A DNA stretch of 38,557 nucleotides from Methanothrix harundinacea (lineage in GTDB: Archaea > Halobacteriota > Methanosarcinia > Methanotrichales > Methanotrichaceae): contig LGFT01000010.1 of assembly GCA_001509375.1 (NCBI GenBank), positions 1-38,557 of the forward strand, written 5' to 3'. Every line of letters begins with the position of its first letter. Within the stretch, counting starts at the first letter, position 1. This document shows positions 1 through 7,558 of this stretch, piece after piece. The position numbers and the translations under genes were made by a program. The notes beneath the pieces are model-generated. The model had not been told where the DNA came from. It ran no database searches and saw only the letters and a program-made list of their open reading frames with translations.

Positions 1-288
1 ATATGCGAACTCCAACATTCAGCTAACAAAGGAGCTCGTCCGGGGAGACCAGGACAGCCTATCCCCGTATCAGGGGACCGTATTTAAGCCTTTCGGACTT
101 CATGGGTGGGCACGGATCGTCGGGACTATACACCCTATCGAGACGCATGAATTAGAGGCAAACCATCAGCCGAGCATCGCCCTCACCAACCATAAAACCG
201 GTGCTGATCGCAAGTTGGATCGCGAGCATCTTCTTCGGCATGAGCGGCACGGGCGGTGACGGATGACGGAGACGTGGATAGCTTGGGT
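1..288. other. left edge, no gene recognised
   Basis: I see no convincing coding region between the window edge and the stop of the MFS gene. A short hairpin (TCCCC/GGGGA stem, six-base loop) lies at 62-77, and a TATA-like TATTTAAG at about 80-87 on the plus strand has no credible gene behind it. A minus-strand reading frame through here is out of phase with the MFS gene and looks like a shadow. Confidence 0.5.
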
Positions 289-1671
289 TCACTCCGCCTT
301 CCGGACCTTCCCCCGGGAGAGGGAGGCAAAGACCCCGACGATGCAGAGGATCACAAAGACCGATAGGATCGACGTCATGCTCTCGAGAAACTGTGGGTAG
401 ACCTCCGGCGTCACTTGGACCCTCCCCATGAAGATAGAGAGAGAGGTCATGGCGATCGCCATGCTGGTCATCATCCCGATCGACCTCATCGTCCCCACCA
501 TCCCGGAGGCGACGCCGTAATACCTCTTCTCGACGGAGCTCATGATGGCGTTGGTGTTCGGTGAGGAGAAGAAGGCAAACCCGAGCCCCAGGAGGCCGAG
601 GACTGCGACGATCGACGGGAGGCTCGTATCGTAATCGATTGAATATGCCAGGAGGAGGAGGCCGAGGGCCGTGATCCCCATCCCCACCGACGCCACAACC
701 TGAGCCTCGATCCTGTCGGAAAGTTTTCCGGCCCAAGGTGATAGGACCGTCTGGACTGCGGGCTGGGCCACGAGGATGAAGCCGGCTTGGAGGGGAGAGA
801 GACCCTTCACAGTCTGCAGGTACAGGGTGAGGACGAAGGCGACGGCGAAGGTGGCGCCATAGTTTATCAGGGCCGCAAGATTGGATAAGGCGAAGACCCG
901 ATTCTCCCGAAAGAGCCGAACGTCCAGGACGGGGCTATTGCTTCTCAGCTCCACCACGCCGAAGGTGATGACGCCAGCGATCCCCAAAAGGAGGTATGCT
1001 GCCCCCGCAGACGAGGGGAGGCTCGTAAGGCCATAGATCGTCGAGACGAGGGCGAGACCGTAGATCACCGAGCCGAAAAGGTCGAACCTCTCTCCAGCAG
1101 CCTCGATCCACTCGCCTTTGAGTTTTTGGACGGTGAGGAGGACGACGCACGCGCCCAAAGGCACATTCACGAAAAATATGCTCCGCCAGCCCAGGTATTG
1201 GGTGAGGACGCCGCCGAGGAAGGGGCCGAGGGAGAGGCCGAGGTAGACGGCGGTGACGTTGATCCCCAGAGCCCTCCCCCGTTCTCCCGGCGGGAATACA
1301 GAGGTGAGGAGGGCGACGGACGTTCCGAAGATCATGGAGCTTCCCATCCCCTGGAAGAACCGGAAGAGGATCAGGACTGATCCCGATGGTGGGAAGGCGC
1401 AGAAGAGGGAGAAGATCGTATAGATCGCCATCCCCAGGGTGAAGAACCTCTTCCTCCCCCAGATATCGGCAGCCCTCCCCAAAGGGACCATGAAGACCGC
1501 CATGGCCAGGAGGTGAGCGGTCACCACCCATCCCAGAAGGACGGCGTCCATCCCGAACTCAACTCCGAGGGGAGGGAGGGCGACGTTTATAGCCGAGTTT
1601 ATGAAGGCCGGAAGGAAGGCAGCCACGGTGGCTATGAAAAGAACGCTCTTTTTGCTCTCGGCTTCGCACAT
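289..1671 (-). CDS. MFS drug/solute exporter (DHA2/EmrB-QacA-like)
   Basis: The 460-residue product is very hydrophobic throughout and starts with the typical first helix of a Major Facilitator (SVLFIATVAAFLPAFINSAI). The inter-helix 2-3 signature is clear at about residues 65-75 (PLGRAADIWGRKR). The motif-C-like stretch GLSLGPFLGGVLTQYLGWR, followed by FFVNVPLG, is typical of the 14-helix DHA2 (EmrB/QacA) proton-driven exporters. It acts in the cytoplasmic membrane; the substrate cannot be told from sequence. The ATG at 1671 is the only good start, although its Shine-Dalgarno is weak; a strong GGAGGAGGT lies about 35 nt further up in the leader with no usable start codon behind it. It is transcribed divergently from the iron-sulfur flavoprotein gene. 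Confidence 0.9.
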   Translation of the reverse strand: MCEAESKKSVLFIATVAAFLPAFINSAINVALPPLGVEFGMDAVLLGWVVTAHLLAMAVFMVPLGRAADIWGRKRFFTLGMAIYTIFSLFCAFPPSGSVLILFRFFQGMGSSMIFGTSVALLTSVFPPGERGRALGINVTAVYLGLSLGPFLGGVLTQYLGWRSIFFVNVPLGACVVLLTVQKLKGEWIEAAGERFDLFGSVIYGLALVSTIYGLTSLPSSAGAAYLLLGIAGVITFGVVELRSNSPVLDVRLFRENRVFALSNLAALINYGATFAVAFVLTLYLQTVKGLSPLQAGFILVAQPAVQTVLSPWAGKLSDRIEAQVVASVGMGITALGLLLLAYSIDYDTSLPSIVAVLGLLGLGFAFFSSPNTNAIMSSVEKRYYGVASGMVGTMRSIGMMTSMAIAMTSLSIFMGRVQVTPEVYPQFLESMTSILSVFVILCIVGVFASLSRGKVRKAE

Positions 1672-1744
1672 CTGTTCAGAGATCCGCGAGCAGCTATTTA
1701 CCTCCTCCCCTCGACTGAGAAGAGCACCATCTCAAAGCCAACCC

Positions 1745-1785
1745 ATAGATAAATGTAAATCGTATCCAAAATTAATTTATCGTTC
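1745..1785. promoter_or_regulatory. divergent promoter region, MFS gene / Isf gene
   Basis: This AT-rich stretch separates two divergent genes. AGATAAATGTAAA at 1747-1759 can serve as a TATA box for the plus-strand flavoprotein gene, which would give a leader of only a few bases and fits the lack of a Shine-Dalgarno before the ATG at 1786. The complementary strand (TTTACATTTATC) can serve as the TATA box of the MFS gene, with a leader of about 55 nt. Assignment is by spacing only. Confidence 0.4.
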
Positions 1786-2385
1786 ATGAAGATTGTAGGA
1801 ATATGCGGCAGCCCTCGGGAGAAAGCGACAGATCACGTTCTCAAGGAGGCCCTCCGGATGCTGGAGGAGAGGGGGTTTGAGACCGCATTCTTCGGAGTTC
1901 GGGGAAAGAAGATCAGCCCCTGTCTCCACTGCGACTTTTGCCTCAAGAACAAGGAGTGCAGAATTAAAGACGACATGTACGAGGTCTACCCCCTCCTCCG
2001 GGAGGCAGACGGGATAGTCTTCGCCACGCCGGTCTACAACGGCGCCCTGAGCGCTCAGACAAAGGCGGTGATGGACCGGTGCAGGGCCCTCGCCGCCGCC
2101 GACTTCGACGTCTTCAGGGGAAAGATCGGGATGGCGATAGCCGTCGGAGGCGATAGGATGGGCGGCCAAGAGCTGGCGATTACACAGATTATCACCTTCT
2201 ACGTCCTGAACGGGATCGTCCCCGTTGGCGGAGGGGCCTTCGGCGCGAACCTCGGCGCCACCTTCTGGTCTAAGGACACCCTGGAAGGGGTCGCTGAGGA
2301 CCAGGAGGGGTTCCGGACCCTTAAAAAGACGGTCCGGAGGTTCTCAGACCATATGATGGGCGCCACCGGCGGGAAGGAAAAATAA
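1786..2385 (+). CDS. iron-sulfur flavoprotein (Isf family)
   Basis: The 199-residue product has a flavodoxin-like fold. The FMN phosphate loop lies at the N-terminus (GICGSPREKATDH), and a compact cysteine motif follows: C46-x2-C49-x2-C52-x5-C58, the spacing that binds a [4Fe-4S] cluster in the Methanosarcina Isf proteins. Known Isf proteins are homodimers with FMN and one cluster per subunit; they accept electrons from ferredoxin and reduce acceptors such as oxygen or peroxide. The TPVYNGALSAQTKAVMDR segment (about 85-102) is typical of the NADPH-dependent FMN reductase superfamily. It lies 67 bp upstream of the AfpA gene on the same strand, an arrangement also known in Archaeoglobus, so the two probably exchange electrons. 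The physiological acceptor is not shown by the sequence. Confidence 0.88.
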   Translation: MKIVGICGSPREKATDHVLKEALRMLEERGFETAFFGVRGKKISPCLHCDFCLKNKECRIKDDMYEVYPLLREADGIVFATPVYNGALSAQTKAVMDRCRALAAADFDVFRGKIGMAIAVGGDRMGGQELAITQIITFYVLNGIVPVGGGAFGANLGATFWSKDTLEGVAEDQEGFRTLKKTVRRFSDHMMGATGGKEK

Positions 2386-2452
2386 ATCAAGGTGTGAAGG
2401 GATATGGAAAACAATGATGGAAGCTTGACAAAGAAGCGGACGAGGAGATGAG

Positions 2453-3025
2453 ATGACCGAGAAGAGGGCGAAGAAAAAGAAGGTGGTCTGGGGGATCACC
2501 GGGAGCGGCGACCGGATCCGGGAGACGGCGGAGGTGATGAAGAAGCTGAGGCAGAAGTACGACGACGAGGTCGAAATTCGCGTCTACATCTCCAAGGCTG
2601 GAGACCAGGTGGTGAAGTACTACAAGCTCTTTCCGGAGCTGGAGGCGGAGTTCGACAAGATCTGGGTCGAGGCGAACGCCAACGCCCCCTTCCTGGCGGG
2701 CCAGGTCCAGATGGGAAGGTTTGCGTTCATGCTGATCGCCCCGGCCACCTCCAACACCGTCGCCAAGATATCCTTGCGGATCGCAGACACCATGCTCACC
2801 AACGCCGCCATCATGAGTCAGAAGGTCCTCCTTCCCCTATACATCATGCCCTCCGACTTCAAAGAGGGGGAGGTGACGACGACCCTCCCTGACGGAAAAG
2901 ACCTCAAACTGGTGATCAGAAAGGAGGACGTCGAGCACGTCCAGAAGCTGGCGGCGATGGAAGGGGTTACCATGCTGGAGAGGCCTCAGGATATCCCCAG
3001 AGTATTCGAAGAGCATTTCGGATAA
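2453..3025 (+). CDS. afpA: archaeoflavoprotein AfpA
   Basis: This 190-residue protein belongs to the HFCD/UbiX-like flavoprotein superfamily. It shows VVWGITGSGDRIRE at the N-terminus and LIAPATSNTVAKI at about 104-116, the usual FMN-binding segments. Its length and the adjacent Isf gene match the archaeoflavoprotein AfpA family, whose Archaeoglobus member is an FMN homodimer that takes electrons from ferredoxin. The start has a good Shine-Dalgarno (GAGGAG at 2442-2447). The related archaeal dihydromethanopterin reductase DmrB is the main alternative, but AfpA is favoured by the Isf neighbour. A 15-residue open frame at 2404-2451 ends just before the start codon; it may mean nothing. Confidence 0.8.
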   Translation: MTEKRAKKKKVVWGITGSGDRIRETAEVMKKLRQKYDDEVEIRVYISKAGDQVVKYYKLFPELEAEFDKIWVEANANAPFLAGQVQMGRFAFMLIAPATSNTVAKISLRIADTMLTNAAIMSQKVLLPLYIMPSDFKEGEVTTTLPDGKDLKLVIRKEDVEHVQKLAAMEGVTMLERPQDIPRVFEEHFG

Positions 3026-3169
3026 CGGTGCTGGAAGAGGAGGCGACAGAAACGAGGGATGAACAGTTCAGGATGCCCGGATCGGGCCTGACGGTGGCGA
3101 ACCCCCACCCAAGTTCCTCGCCACCTTCAAAATCTATCTCTGATAGAATGAGCGTGATCGGCTGTCGAG

Positions 3170-3559
3170 TCAGGAGGACTTCAGCTCCTTGAGCCTGCTG
3201 ATCTTGTTCATCACCTGATCGGTCTCTGCTCTCTTGTTCGTCTCCAGATATTCGATTATGTCGTAGAGCCCTTTCTTCAGCTTGTAGATCCGATAGGGCC
3301 TTCCCTTCCCCGGGTTCTTCTCGTCCCTCTCGGCTATCCAGTCCAGCTTCCGCAGCTCCCTCATGGCGATGCTGACCTCGGGCTGACGGAGATCGGACCC
3401 CATCTCGATCTCTCGACTAGTGGCCTCGTCGACGCAGGCCAGATAGGTCAATACCTTCGCCACGTTTCTTTTAAGACCGATCTTCATCAGTATCGATGCG
3501 AACTCCTCGCGTTCAACGTTCTGAGCGGGTAGCGAAACATTCCTCAATCCGGTCACCAT
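3170..3559 (-). CDS. winged-helix transcriptional regulator (TrmB/MarR-like)
   Basis: This 129-residue basic protein is built around one winged helix-turn-helix: helices at about residues 22-45, recognition helix near 57-72 (LRQPEVSIAMRELRKL), and a wing (GKGRPYRIYKL) near 88-98. A short helical tail follows, probably for dimerisation. No effector-binding domain is present, so it is only the DNA-binding part of the TrmB/MarR type. It is a single-gene unit, convergent with afpA and divergent from alaX. A strong TATA box about 25 bp before the ATG implies a leaderless transcript. The regulated genes are unknown; neighbours on either side are candidates. Confidence 0.8.
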   Translation of the reverse strand: MVTGLRNVSLPAQNVEREEFASILMKIGLKRNVAKVLTYLACVDEATSREIEMGSDLRQPEVSIAMRELRKLDWIAERDEKNPGKGRPYRIYKLKKGLYDIIEYLETNKRAETDQVMNKISRLKELKSS

Positions 3560-3578
3560 TGTCCTGGTAGTTATAGAT

Positions 3579-3590
3579 CCATATATAAGT
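3579..3590 (-). promoter_or_regulatory. TATA box of the winged-helix regulator gene
   Basis: Read on the minus strand this is CTTATATATGG, centred about 25 bp upstream of the ATG at 3559. That places the predicted transcription start at or next to the start codon, so the mRNA is probably leaderless. There is no Shine-Dalgarno, which agrees. Confidence 0.6.
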
Positions 3591-3615
3591 TACGTTCAAA
3601 ATAATTATCACCCAA

Positions 3616-3661
3616 TCCGGACCGGGCGAGGGCTAAAGCCCGATTCGATCCGGAAGAATCG
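3616..3661. repeat. nested inverted repeats between regulator and alaX
   Basis: Three complementary pairs interleave here: CCGGA/TCCGG (3617-3621 with 3649-3653), CGGGC/GCCCG (3623-3627 with 3638-3642) and CGATTC/GAATCG (3641-3646 with 3656-3661). The second and third pairs overlap by two bases, so alternative foldings compete. The element sits between two divergent genes and could be an operator or a structured leader. No known RNA class is recognised. Confidence 0.4.
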
Positions 3662-3696
3662 AAACTGATTTTACCAACCCCATCCGAGGACAGCTC

Positions 3697-3706
3697 GATA
3701 TATTAT
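3697..3706 (+). promoter_or_regulatory. TATA box of alaX
   Basis: GATATATTAT is centred about 25 bp before the alaX ATG at 3727, which predicts a leaderless or nearly leaderless mRNA. A GAGGCGAT stretch just before the ATG could alternatively act as a Shine-Dalgarno if transcription starts further upstream. Confidence 0.5.
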
Positions 3707-3726
3707 CAGGCTTATGAGGCGATATC

Positions 3727-4437
3727 ATGAGAGAACTCTACATCACCGACGGCTATCTAAAGAGCTTTGAGGCCACTGTGGAGGAGGTCACGGGCGACAA
3801 GTTCGTCGTCCTGGACAAGACAGCCTTCTACCCGAACTCCGGAGGCCAGCCCCACGACGTGGGGGTATTGGTCCGAGACGGCGAGGATTTTCCGGTCGTA
3901 TACGCTGGCCTCTTCGGTGGCAAGATCAGTCACGAGCTGGGAAAGACCGGCCTCGTCGCGGGCCAAGAGGTGACGGGGACGATCGACTGGGACCGGAGGT
4001 ACCTCTTCATGCGGAGTCACACCGCCTGCCACCTCCTCTCCGCCGTCATCTTCAGGGAGACGGGGGCGATGATCACGGGAAACCAGATCGGTGAGGAGAG
4101 GTCTAGGGTCGACTTCAGCCTCGAGGAGTTCGACCGATCGAGACTTGCGGAGTACGTCGACGAGGTCAACGGGATCATAAAAGAGGACAGGGCCGTCAGG
4201 ACCTCTCTCGTCTCTAGGGAGGAGGCGATGGAGATTCCCGACCTGGTGAGACTCGCAAAAAGTGTTCCCGATAGGGAGGAGATCAGGATAGTCGAAGTGG
4301 AGGGGGTCGACCTTCAGGCCTGCGGCGGAACCCACGTCGGAAGGACGGGGGAGATCGGCAAAGTGAAGATGCTGAAGGCCGAGAACAAGGGAAAATCCAA
4401 CCGGCGGGTTTACTTCGCAGTTTCAGAAGGTGATTGA
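3727..4437 (+). CDS. alaX: alanyl-tRNA editing protein AlaX
   Basis: The 236-residue protein resembles the editing half of alanyl-tRNA synthetase: an N-terminal beta-barrel (FYPNSGGQPHDVG near residues 36-48) followed by the zinc-binding editing domain. The expected zinc ligands are all present: H98 and H102 (HTACH) and C199 and H203 (CGGTH). AlaX proteins act in trans and hydrolyse serine (in some forms glycine) wrongly attached to tRNA-Ala. The length fits the medium AlaX-M form, and the C-terminal AlaX-L extension is absent. It overlaps the next gene by four bases, so the two are co-transcribed and probably translationally coupled. Confidence 0.9.
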   Translation: MRELYITDGYLKSFEATVEEVTGDKFVVLDKTAFYPNSGGQPHDVGVLVRDGEDFPVVYAGLFGGKISHELGKTGLVAGQEVTGTIDWDRRYLFMRSHTACHLLSAVIFRETGAMITGNQIGEERSRVDFSLEEFDRSRLAEYVDEVNGIIKEDRAVRTSLVSREEAMEIPDLVRLAKSVPDREEIRIVEVEGVDLQACGGTHVGRTGEIGKVKMLKAENKGKSNRRVYFAVSEGD

Positions 4438-5282
4438 GTTTGGACGAAATGGAGCTTCTCGGAAGGACGAAGGTCAAAGTCGAGGACGGGCGGGTTGTCG
4501 AGACGGGGGAGCCCCTCATCAAATGGTGTCCCCTCTTCGATAAGGTCCGGGGGATAAAGGAGATCACCCCCGAGGCTGCCGCCGCCAATATGGAGTTTCG
4601 GATGAAAGAGCACGGCATGTTCACCCCAAAAAGGAAACTGGAGATGGACGTCTTCGTTGGCTTTGGCGCCTCCGAGACGATGATGACGGCCGCTCGTCGA
4701 GGCCTCATCGATGGCGCTGTCACCGTCTGTGACGGTGCGGGGACGGTGGTGACGTCAAACCCCAGCCTGATCCAGGGGATGGGCGGCTGGATCTCGGGCC
4801 TCGTTGAGACAGATCCTATACCAGAGGTTCTGGCTGGTATCGAGGCTAGGGGGGGGACGGTCCTCGATCCGAAGACCGCCAAGATAGACCAGGTGGCGGG
4901 GGCGGGGCTCGCCGCGGAGAGGTACTCGAGGTTTGCGGTCACCGTCGCAGATGCCGATAGTGCTGAAAAGATGCGGGAGCTGGAGCGGGAGAAGAACGTC
5001 AGGATACTGATCGTGGGGGTTCACCTCACCGGGATCGGAGAGGACGAGGCCGATCGGCTGCTCGCCTGCGCCGACATAGTGACGAGCTGCGCTTCAAAAT
5101 TCATAAGGGAGAAGGTCCGGCCCCTCGTCCAGGTGGGAACGGCGGTACCCCTCTTCGGCCTGACCCGATGGGGAAAGGAGGTACTGGTGGAGAGGGCAAA
5201 AGAGGTGGACCGGTCGATCCTCATAAACACGATGCCTCTGCCGGTCCTGCCAGAGAATAAGCAGCCCTGTCCCCTGGTTTAG
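4434..5282 (+). CDS. putative methanogenesis marker protein 8 (DUF2099)
   Basis: This protein of up to 282 residues matches the methanogenesis marker 8 / DUF2099 family as I recognise it. Typical stretches are LIKWCPLFDK (about 29-38), DVFVGFGASETMMTA (about 73-87) and DGAVTVCDGAGTVVTSNP. The family is nearly confined to methanogens and its function is unknown. The frame opens with TTG at 4434 inside the alaX stop; a second TTG at 4440 is better spaced from the GAAGGTGA at 4426-4433 and may be the true start, and ATG at 4449 is a third option. Several conserved cysteines could bind metal, but no known cluster motif is evident. Confidence 0.82.
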   Translation: MSLDEMELLGRTKVKVEDGRVVETGEPLIKWCPLFDKVRGIKEITPEAAAANMEFRMKEHGMFTPKRKLEMDVFVGFGASETMMTAARRGLIDGAVTVCDGAGTVVTSNPSLIQGMGGWISGLVETDPIPEVLAGIEARGGTVLDPKTAKIDQVAGAGLAAERYSRFAVTVADADSAEKMRELEREKNVRILIVGVHLTGIGEDEADRLLACADIVTSCASKFIREKVRPLVQVGTAVPLFGLTRWGKEVLVERAKEVDRSILINTMPLPVLPENKQPCPLV

Positions 5283-5307
5283 GTCCCTCAAAAGGGGTTG
5301 GTGCGGT

Positions 5308-5880
5308 TTATGGACAGGTGAGGAAAAACTCGCTCCCGGAGCCTATCTCCTGCCTGATGTTGAAGTCGCCTATGTAGGTGCCGCCGTAGCTCATGATAGT
5401 GACGCCCTTGGGGCCGTCCTTCACCCGGGCACCAAGCCTTGCCGTGCCTCTCCCCTCGGAGGCGATAGAGTAGACGGAAACATTATCGTCCTGGAATGTT
5501 GTGGTGTCCTTGATCAGGTACTCTATCTCGGTGTAGCTCTCGGAGATGACCGTCCCCACCTTGTAGTTCTTGGCGCAGAGGGCGTTACGGAGGTCACCCT
5601 CGGATTGGAAGACGCCCCACTCGTTGAAGTACATCCCGCCCTCGTCAACGTAGGCGGTCTGTCTCCTGGAGACGGTCCCACTCCCCTCGGTTCCGACGAC
5701 GAGCTTCTGGCCTTCGAGACCTTTATAGGTCTGATAGATCTTCATCTCGTCGATGTAACCGCTCAGGTATATGTACGAATGTTCTGTGACGTTCCCGGCG
5801 TTGCTCCAGGCAGCAAGGCCCGTCGGAGACGTCAGCGCAAAAGTCAGGACAACAAGCGGCAACAAAACTCTGGCGTTCAT
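5308..5880 (-). CDS. secreted protein of unknown function, copy A
   Basis: I do not recognise the family. The 190-residue product begins with a clear signal peptide (MNARVLLPLVVLTFALTS, cleavage probably after LAA). The mature part is rich in beta-type residues and contains GYIDEMKIYQTYKGLEG, LVVGTEGSGT and EGRGTARLGA. It is a paralogue of the gene just upstream (5975-6454). The frame extends to 5916, but I chose the ATG at 5880 because it aligns with the paralogue's start, begins the signal peptide and follows an AAGGGG Shine-Dalgarno. Compared with copy B it has about 30 more C-terminal residues, including GVTIMSYGGTYIGDFNI. Probably exported to the cell surface. Confidence 0.75.
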   Translation of the reverse strand: MNARVLLPLVVLTFALTSPTGLAAWSNAGNVTEHSYIYLSGYIDEMKIYQTYKGLEGQKLVVGTEGSGTVSRRQTAYVDEGGMYFNEWGVFQSEGDLRNALCAKNYKVGTVISESYTEIEYLIKDTTTFQDDNVSVYSIASEGRGTARLGARVKDGPKGVTIMSYGGTYIGDFNIRQEIGSGSEFFLTCP

Positions 5881-5918
5881 GATAAACCCCTTTATTAGCT
5901 TCATATTCTGGTACATCC

Positions 5919-5934
5919 ATTATAAATCTGATGG
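5919..5934 (-). promoter_or_regulatory. promoter of secreted protein copy A
   Basis: On the minus strand this reads CCATCAGATTTATAAT. The TATA element lies about 43 bp before the ATG, leaving a short leader with the AAGGGG ribosome site. The same 16 bases recur exactly at 6491-6506 before copy B, so the promoter was duplicated with the gene. Confidence 0.6.
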
Positions 5935-5974
5935 GCCCCTCGCCTCACGAGTTGAGGGCCATCCGTCCGCCCCA

Positions 5975-6454
5975 TCACCAAGCTCCGAGCCTGGCCGTTC
6001 CTCGCCCTTGGGACGATATCTCATAGACAGGCACGCCATCATTCGAGGAGGAGGTCTCCTCTATCTGATATTCCATCCCGGAATAGCTCTCGGATATTAT
6101 TTTGCCCAACTCGAGGTTCTTGGCGCGGAGGGCTCCTCGAAGGTCGTTCTCTGAGGTTATGGGCCTGTAGGGATGGTAGTAGAATTCGCCCTGGACGTTG
6201 ATATGCATCTCGCCCTCGTCGACGTGGGTGGTCATGGTCCTGGTGGCGGTCCCGCTGCCCTGGGTTCCGTAGACGAGCTTTGAGCCCGCAAAATCCTTCT
6301 CAGTCTGGTAGATGAATATCTCGTCCATGTAGCCCCTCAGGGATATCGCCGAGCGTTGGTTGACGTTTTTGGCTATATCCCAGTCCGCCAAGCTCGGAGA
6401 AGATGAAATAATCACTAGCAGGACGGAGAGCAGCAGCAAGACTCTGGATTTCAT
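5975..6454 (-). CDS. secreted protein of unknown function, copy B (shortened)
   Basis: This 159-residue paralogue of copy A has the same plan: signal peptide (MKSRVLLLLSVLLVIISS), then GYMDEIFIYQTEKDFAGSK, YGTQGSGTATR and GRGTARLGAW. It stops right after GTARLGA, where copy A continues for about 30 residues. Shifting the frame by one base past the stop opens a further stretch containing a DGP triplet also found in copy A, so a frameshift that removed the original C-terminus is possible. It contains one insertion relative to copy A around its middle. The AAGGGG site and upstream promoter are shared with copy A. Function is unknown. Confidence 0.7.
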   Translation of the reverse strand: MKSRVLLLLSVLLVIISSSPSLADWDIAKNVNQRSAISLRGYMDEIFIYQTEKDFAGSKLVYGTQGSGTATRTMTTHVDEGEMHINVQGEFYYHPYRPITSENDLRGALRAKNLELGKIISESYSGMEYQIEETSSSNDGVPVYEISSQGRGTARLGAW

Positions 6455-6490
6455 GATCTACCCCTTACCAAACCCATAAGTTGTGCCTTC

Positions 6491-6506
6491 ATTATAAATC
6501 TGATGG
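6491..6506 (-). promoter_or_regulatory. promoter of secreted protein copy B
   Basis: This is an exact repeat of the 16-base TATA-containing element found before copy A. It lies about 42 bp before the ATG at 6454, the same distance as in copy A, so spacing and sequence are conserved together. Confidence 0.6.
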
Positions 6507-6518
6507 AGAAAAAGCCTT

Positions 6519-7439
6519 TCAGCGCCCCGGCCTCCTCTTTCTTCTCTTTCCCAGCGGGCTATTCTTTATTTCGTCGATCCGCCTCTCTAAGACCAGCTTC
6601 AGGTTGGGGTTCAACTCTCCCGAGTACCTATCGATCCGTGCAGCGATGGCGAGCTTCGCTGCCAGGGCCCGGGCCGCCCTGCCCCGGAGTCTCCTCGTCG
6701 TTCCCATAACGGCGGGGTGTCGATAGATCATGCCGTGTTTTGGGGAGGGGGCCTTTCCCCGGAGGTGCTTGAAGAGGGCCTTCTCCGCCCCCATCACCTG
6801 AATCGCCGAGGCGGGCATCTCTGAGAGGCGTTTGAGCCCTCCAGCCCTTGATATCATCCGAGCTGCAATAAGCGGACCGGCCAGATTAGAAAGGTTCGGG
6901 GCGATCTGAGCCGTCGCCGTCTCCAGGCTCATCTGGACCGACTCGCGCGCCTCGTAAAGCTCTCTGACTGATCGGGCCAAGATCCCGATAGACCCCTCCT
7001 CGCCGGAGAGGGATTCTGCGAGGGCTCTGCCCCGGAGGCGGCGGTCGTCGGAGAGGCGGGACCACTCGTAGAGCCTCTCTTCGAGCCTGTTAATCACTTC
7101 GTTCAGGTCGTCGAGGGCCTCGATCGTCTGGAGAAGCTCCGCCTCGGCTCCCGCTGATGCCCGAAGCTTCTTTCTCACGAGATCCAGGGCCGTTGACCGG
7201 AGGGCGGCGTTGTACTCCTCGTCGTCCCGGAAGAGGCCGCCCTCCAGGGCGATGGCACGAAGGTCTAGCTGGACGACCCCGCCCTCCCCTCTAACCGAGA
7301 CCCCTTGTCCCTCAAACCCCGATGAGGCCTCGTCCTCCGAGATCCCCATCAGACGTTCTGCCATCTCGTCTGATCTTCCGCCGAGGGATACCTCCTCGGA
7401 TTCGGCGTCGAGGGTTCCAAACCAGGTCGTGATCTTCAT
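6519..7439 (-). CDS. nop5: Nop5/Nop56/58-like C/D box RNP core protein
   Basis: The 306-residue protein is the scaffold of archaeal C/D box small RNPs, which guide 2'-O-methylation of rRNA and tRNA. The N-terminal fibrillarin-binding region (MKITTWFGTL) is followed by a coiled coil (about 105-180, with LLQTIEALDDLNEVINRLEE). The conserved Nop domain lies near 183-275 (NLSNLAGPLIAARMI, APSPKHGMIYRHP, RRLRGRAARALAAKLAIAAR) and binds L7Ae and the guide RNA. A short Lys/Arg tail ends the protein, which is on the short side for the family. Fibrillarin, commonly the adjacent gene in archaea, is not in this window: the next gene on this strand is an unrelated secreted protein. Confidence 0.92.
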   Translation of the reverse strand: MKITTWFGTLDAESEEVSLGGRSDEMAERLMGISEDEASSGFEGQGVSVRGEGGVVQLDLRAIALEGGLFRDDEEYNAALRSTALDLVRKKLRASAGAEAELLQTIEALDDLNEVINRLEERLYEWSRLSDDRRLRGRALAESLSGEEGSIGILARSVRELYEARESVQMSLETATAQIAPNLSNLAGPLIAARMISRAGGLKRLSEMPASAIQVMGAEKALFKHLRGKAPSPKHGMIYRHPAVMGTTRRLRGRAARALAAKLAIAARIDRYSGELNPNLKLVLERRIDEIKNSPLGKRRKRRPGR

Positions 7440-7558
7440 TCCTGCTTCCCCTATTCCGCCAGGTCCAATATTACTTTCGCCCCGCCGGAAGTAAGTTTAT
7501 CTACAATGAAGGCTTCCTAGGTATTGCCTCTCTATTAAAAAACTGGAGGTCAAATATC

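Noticed and set aside
2404-2451. 15-codon open frame between isf and afpA
   Set aside because: Too short to support; no conserved features, and the overlap with the afpA ribosome site is enough to explain the sequence.
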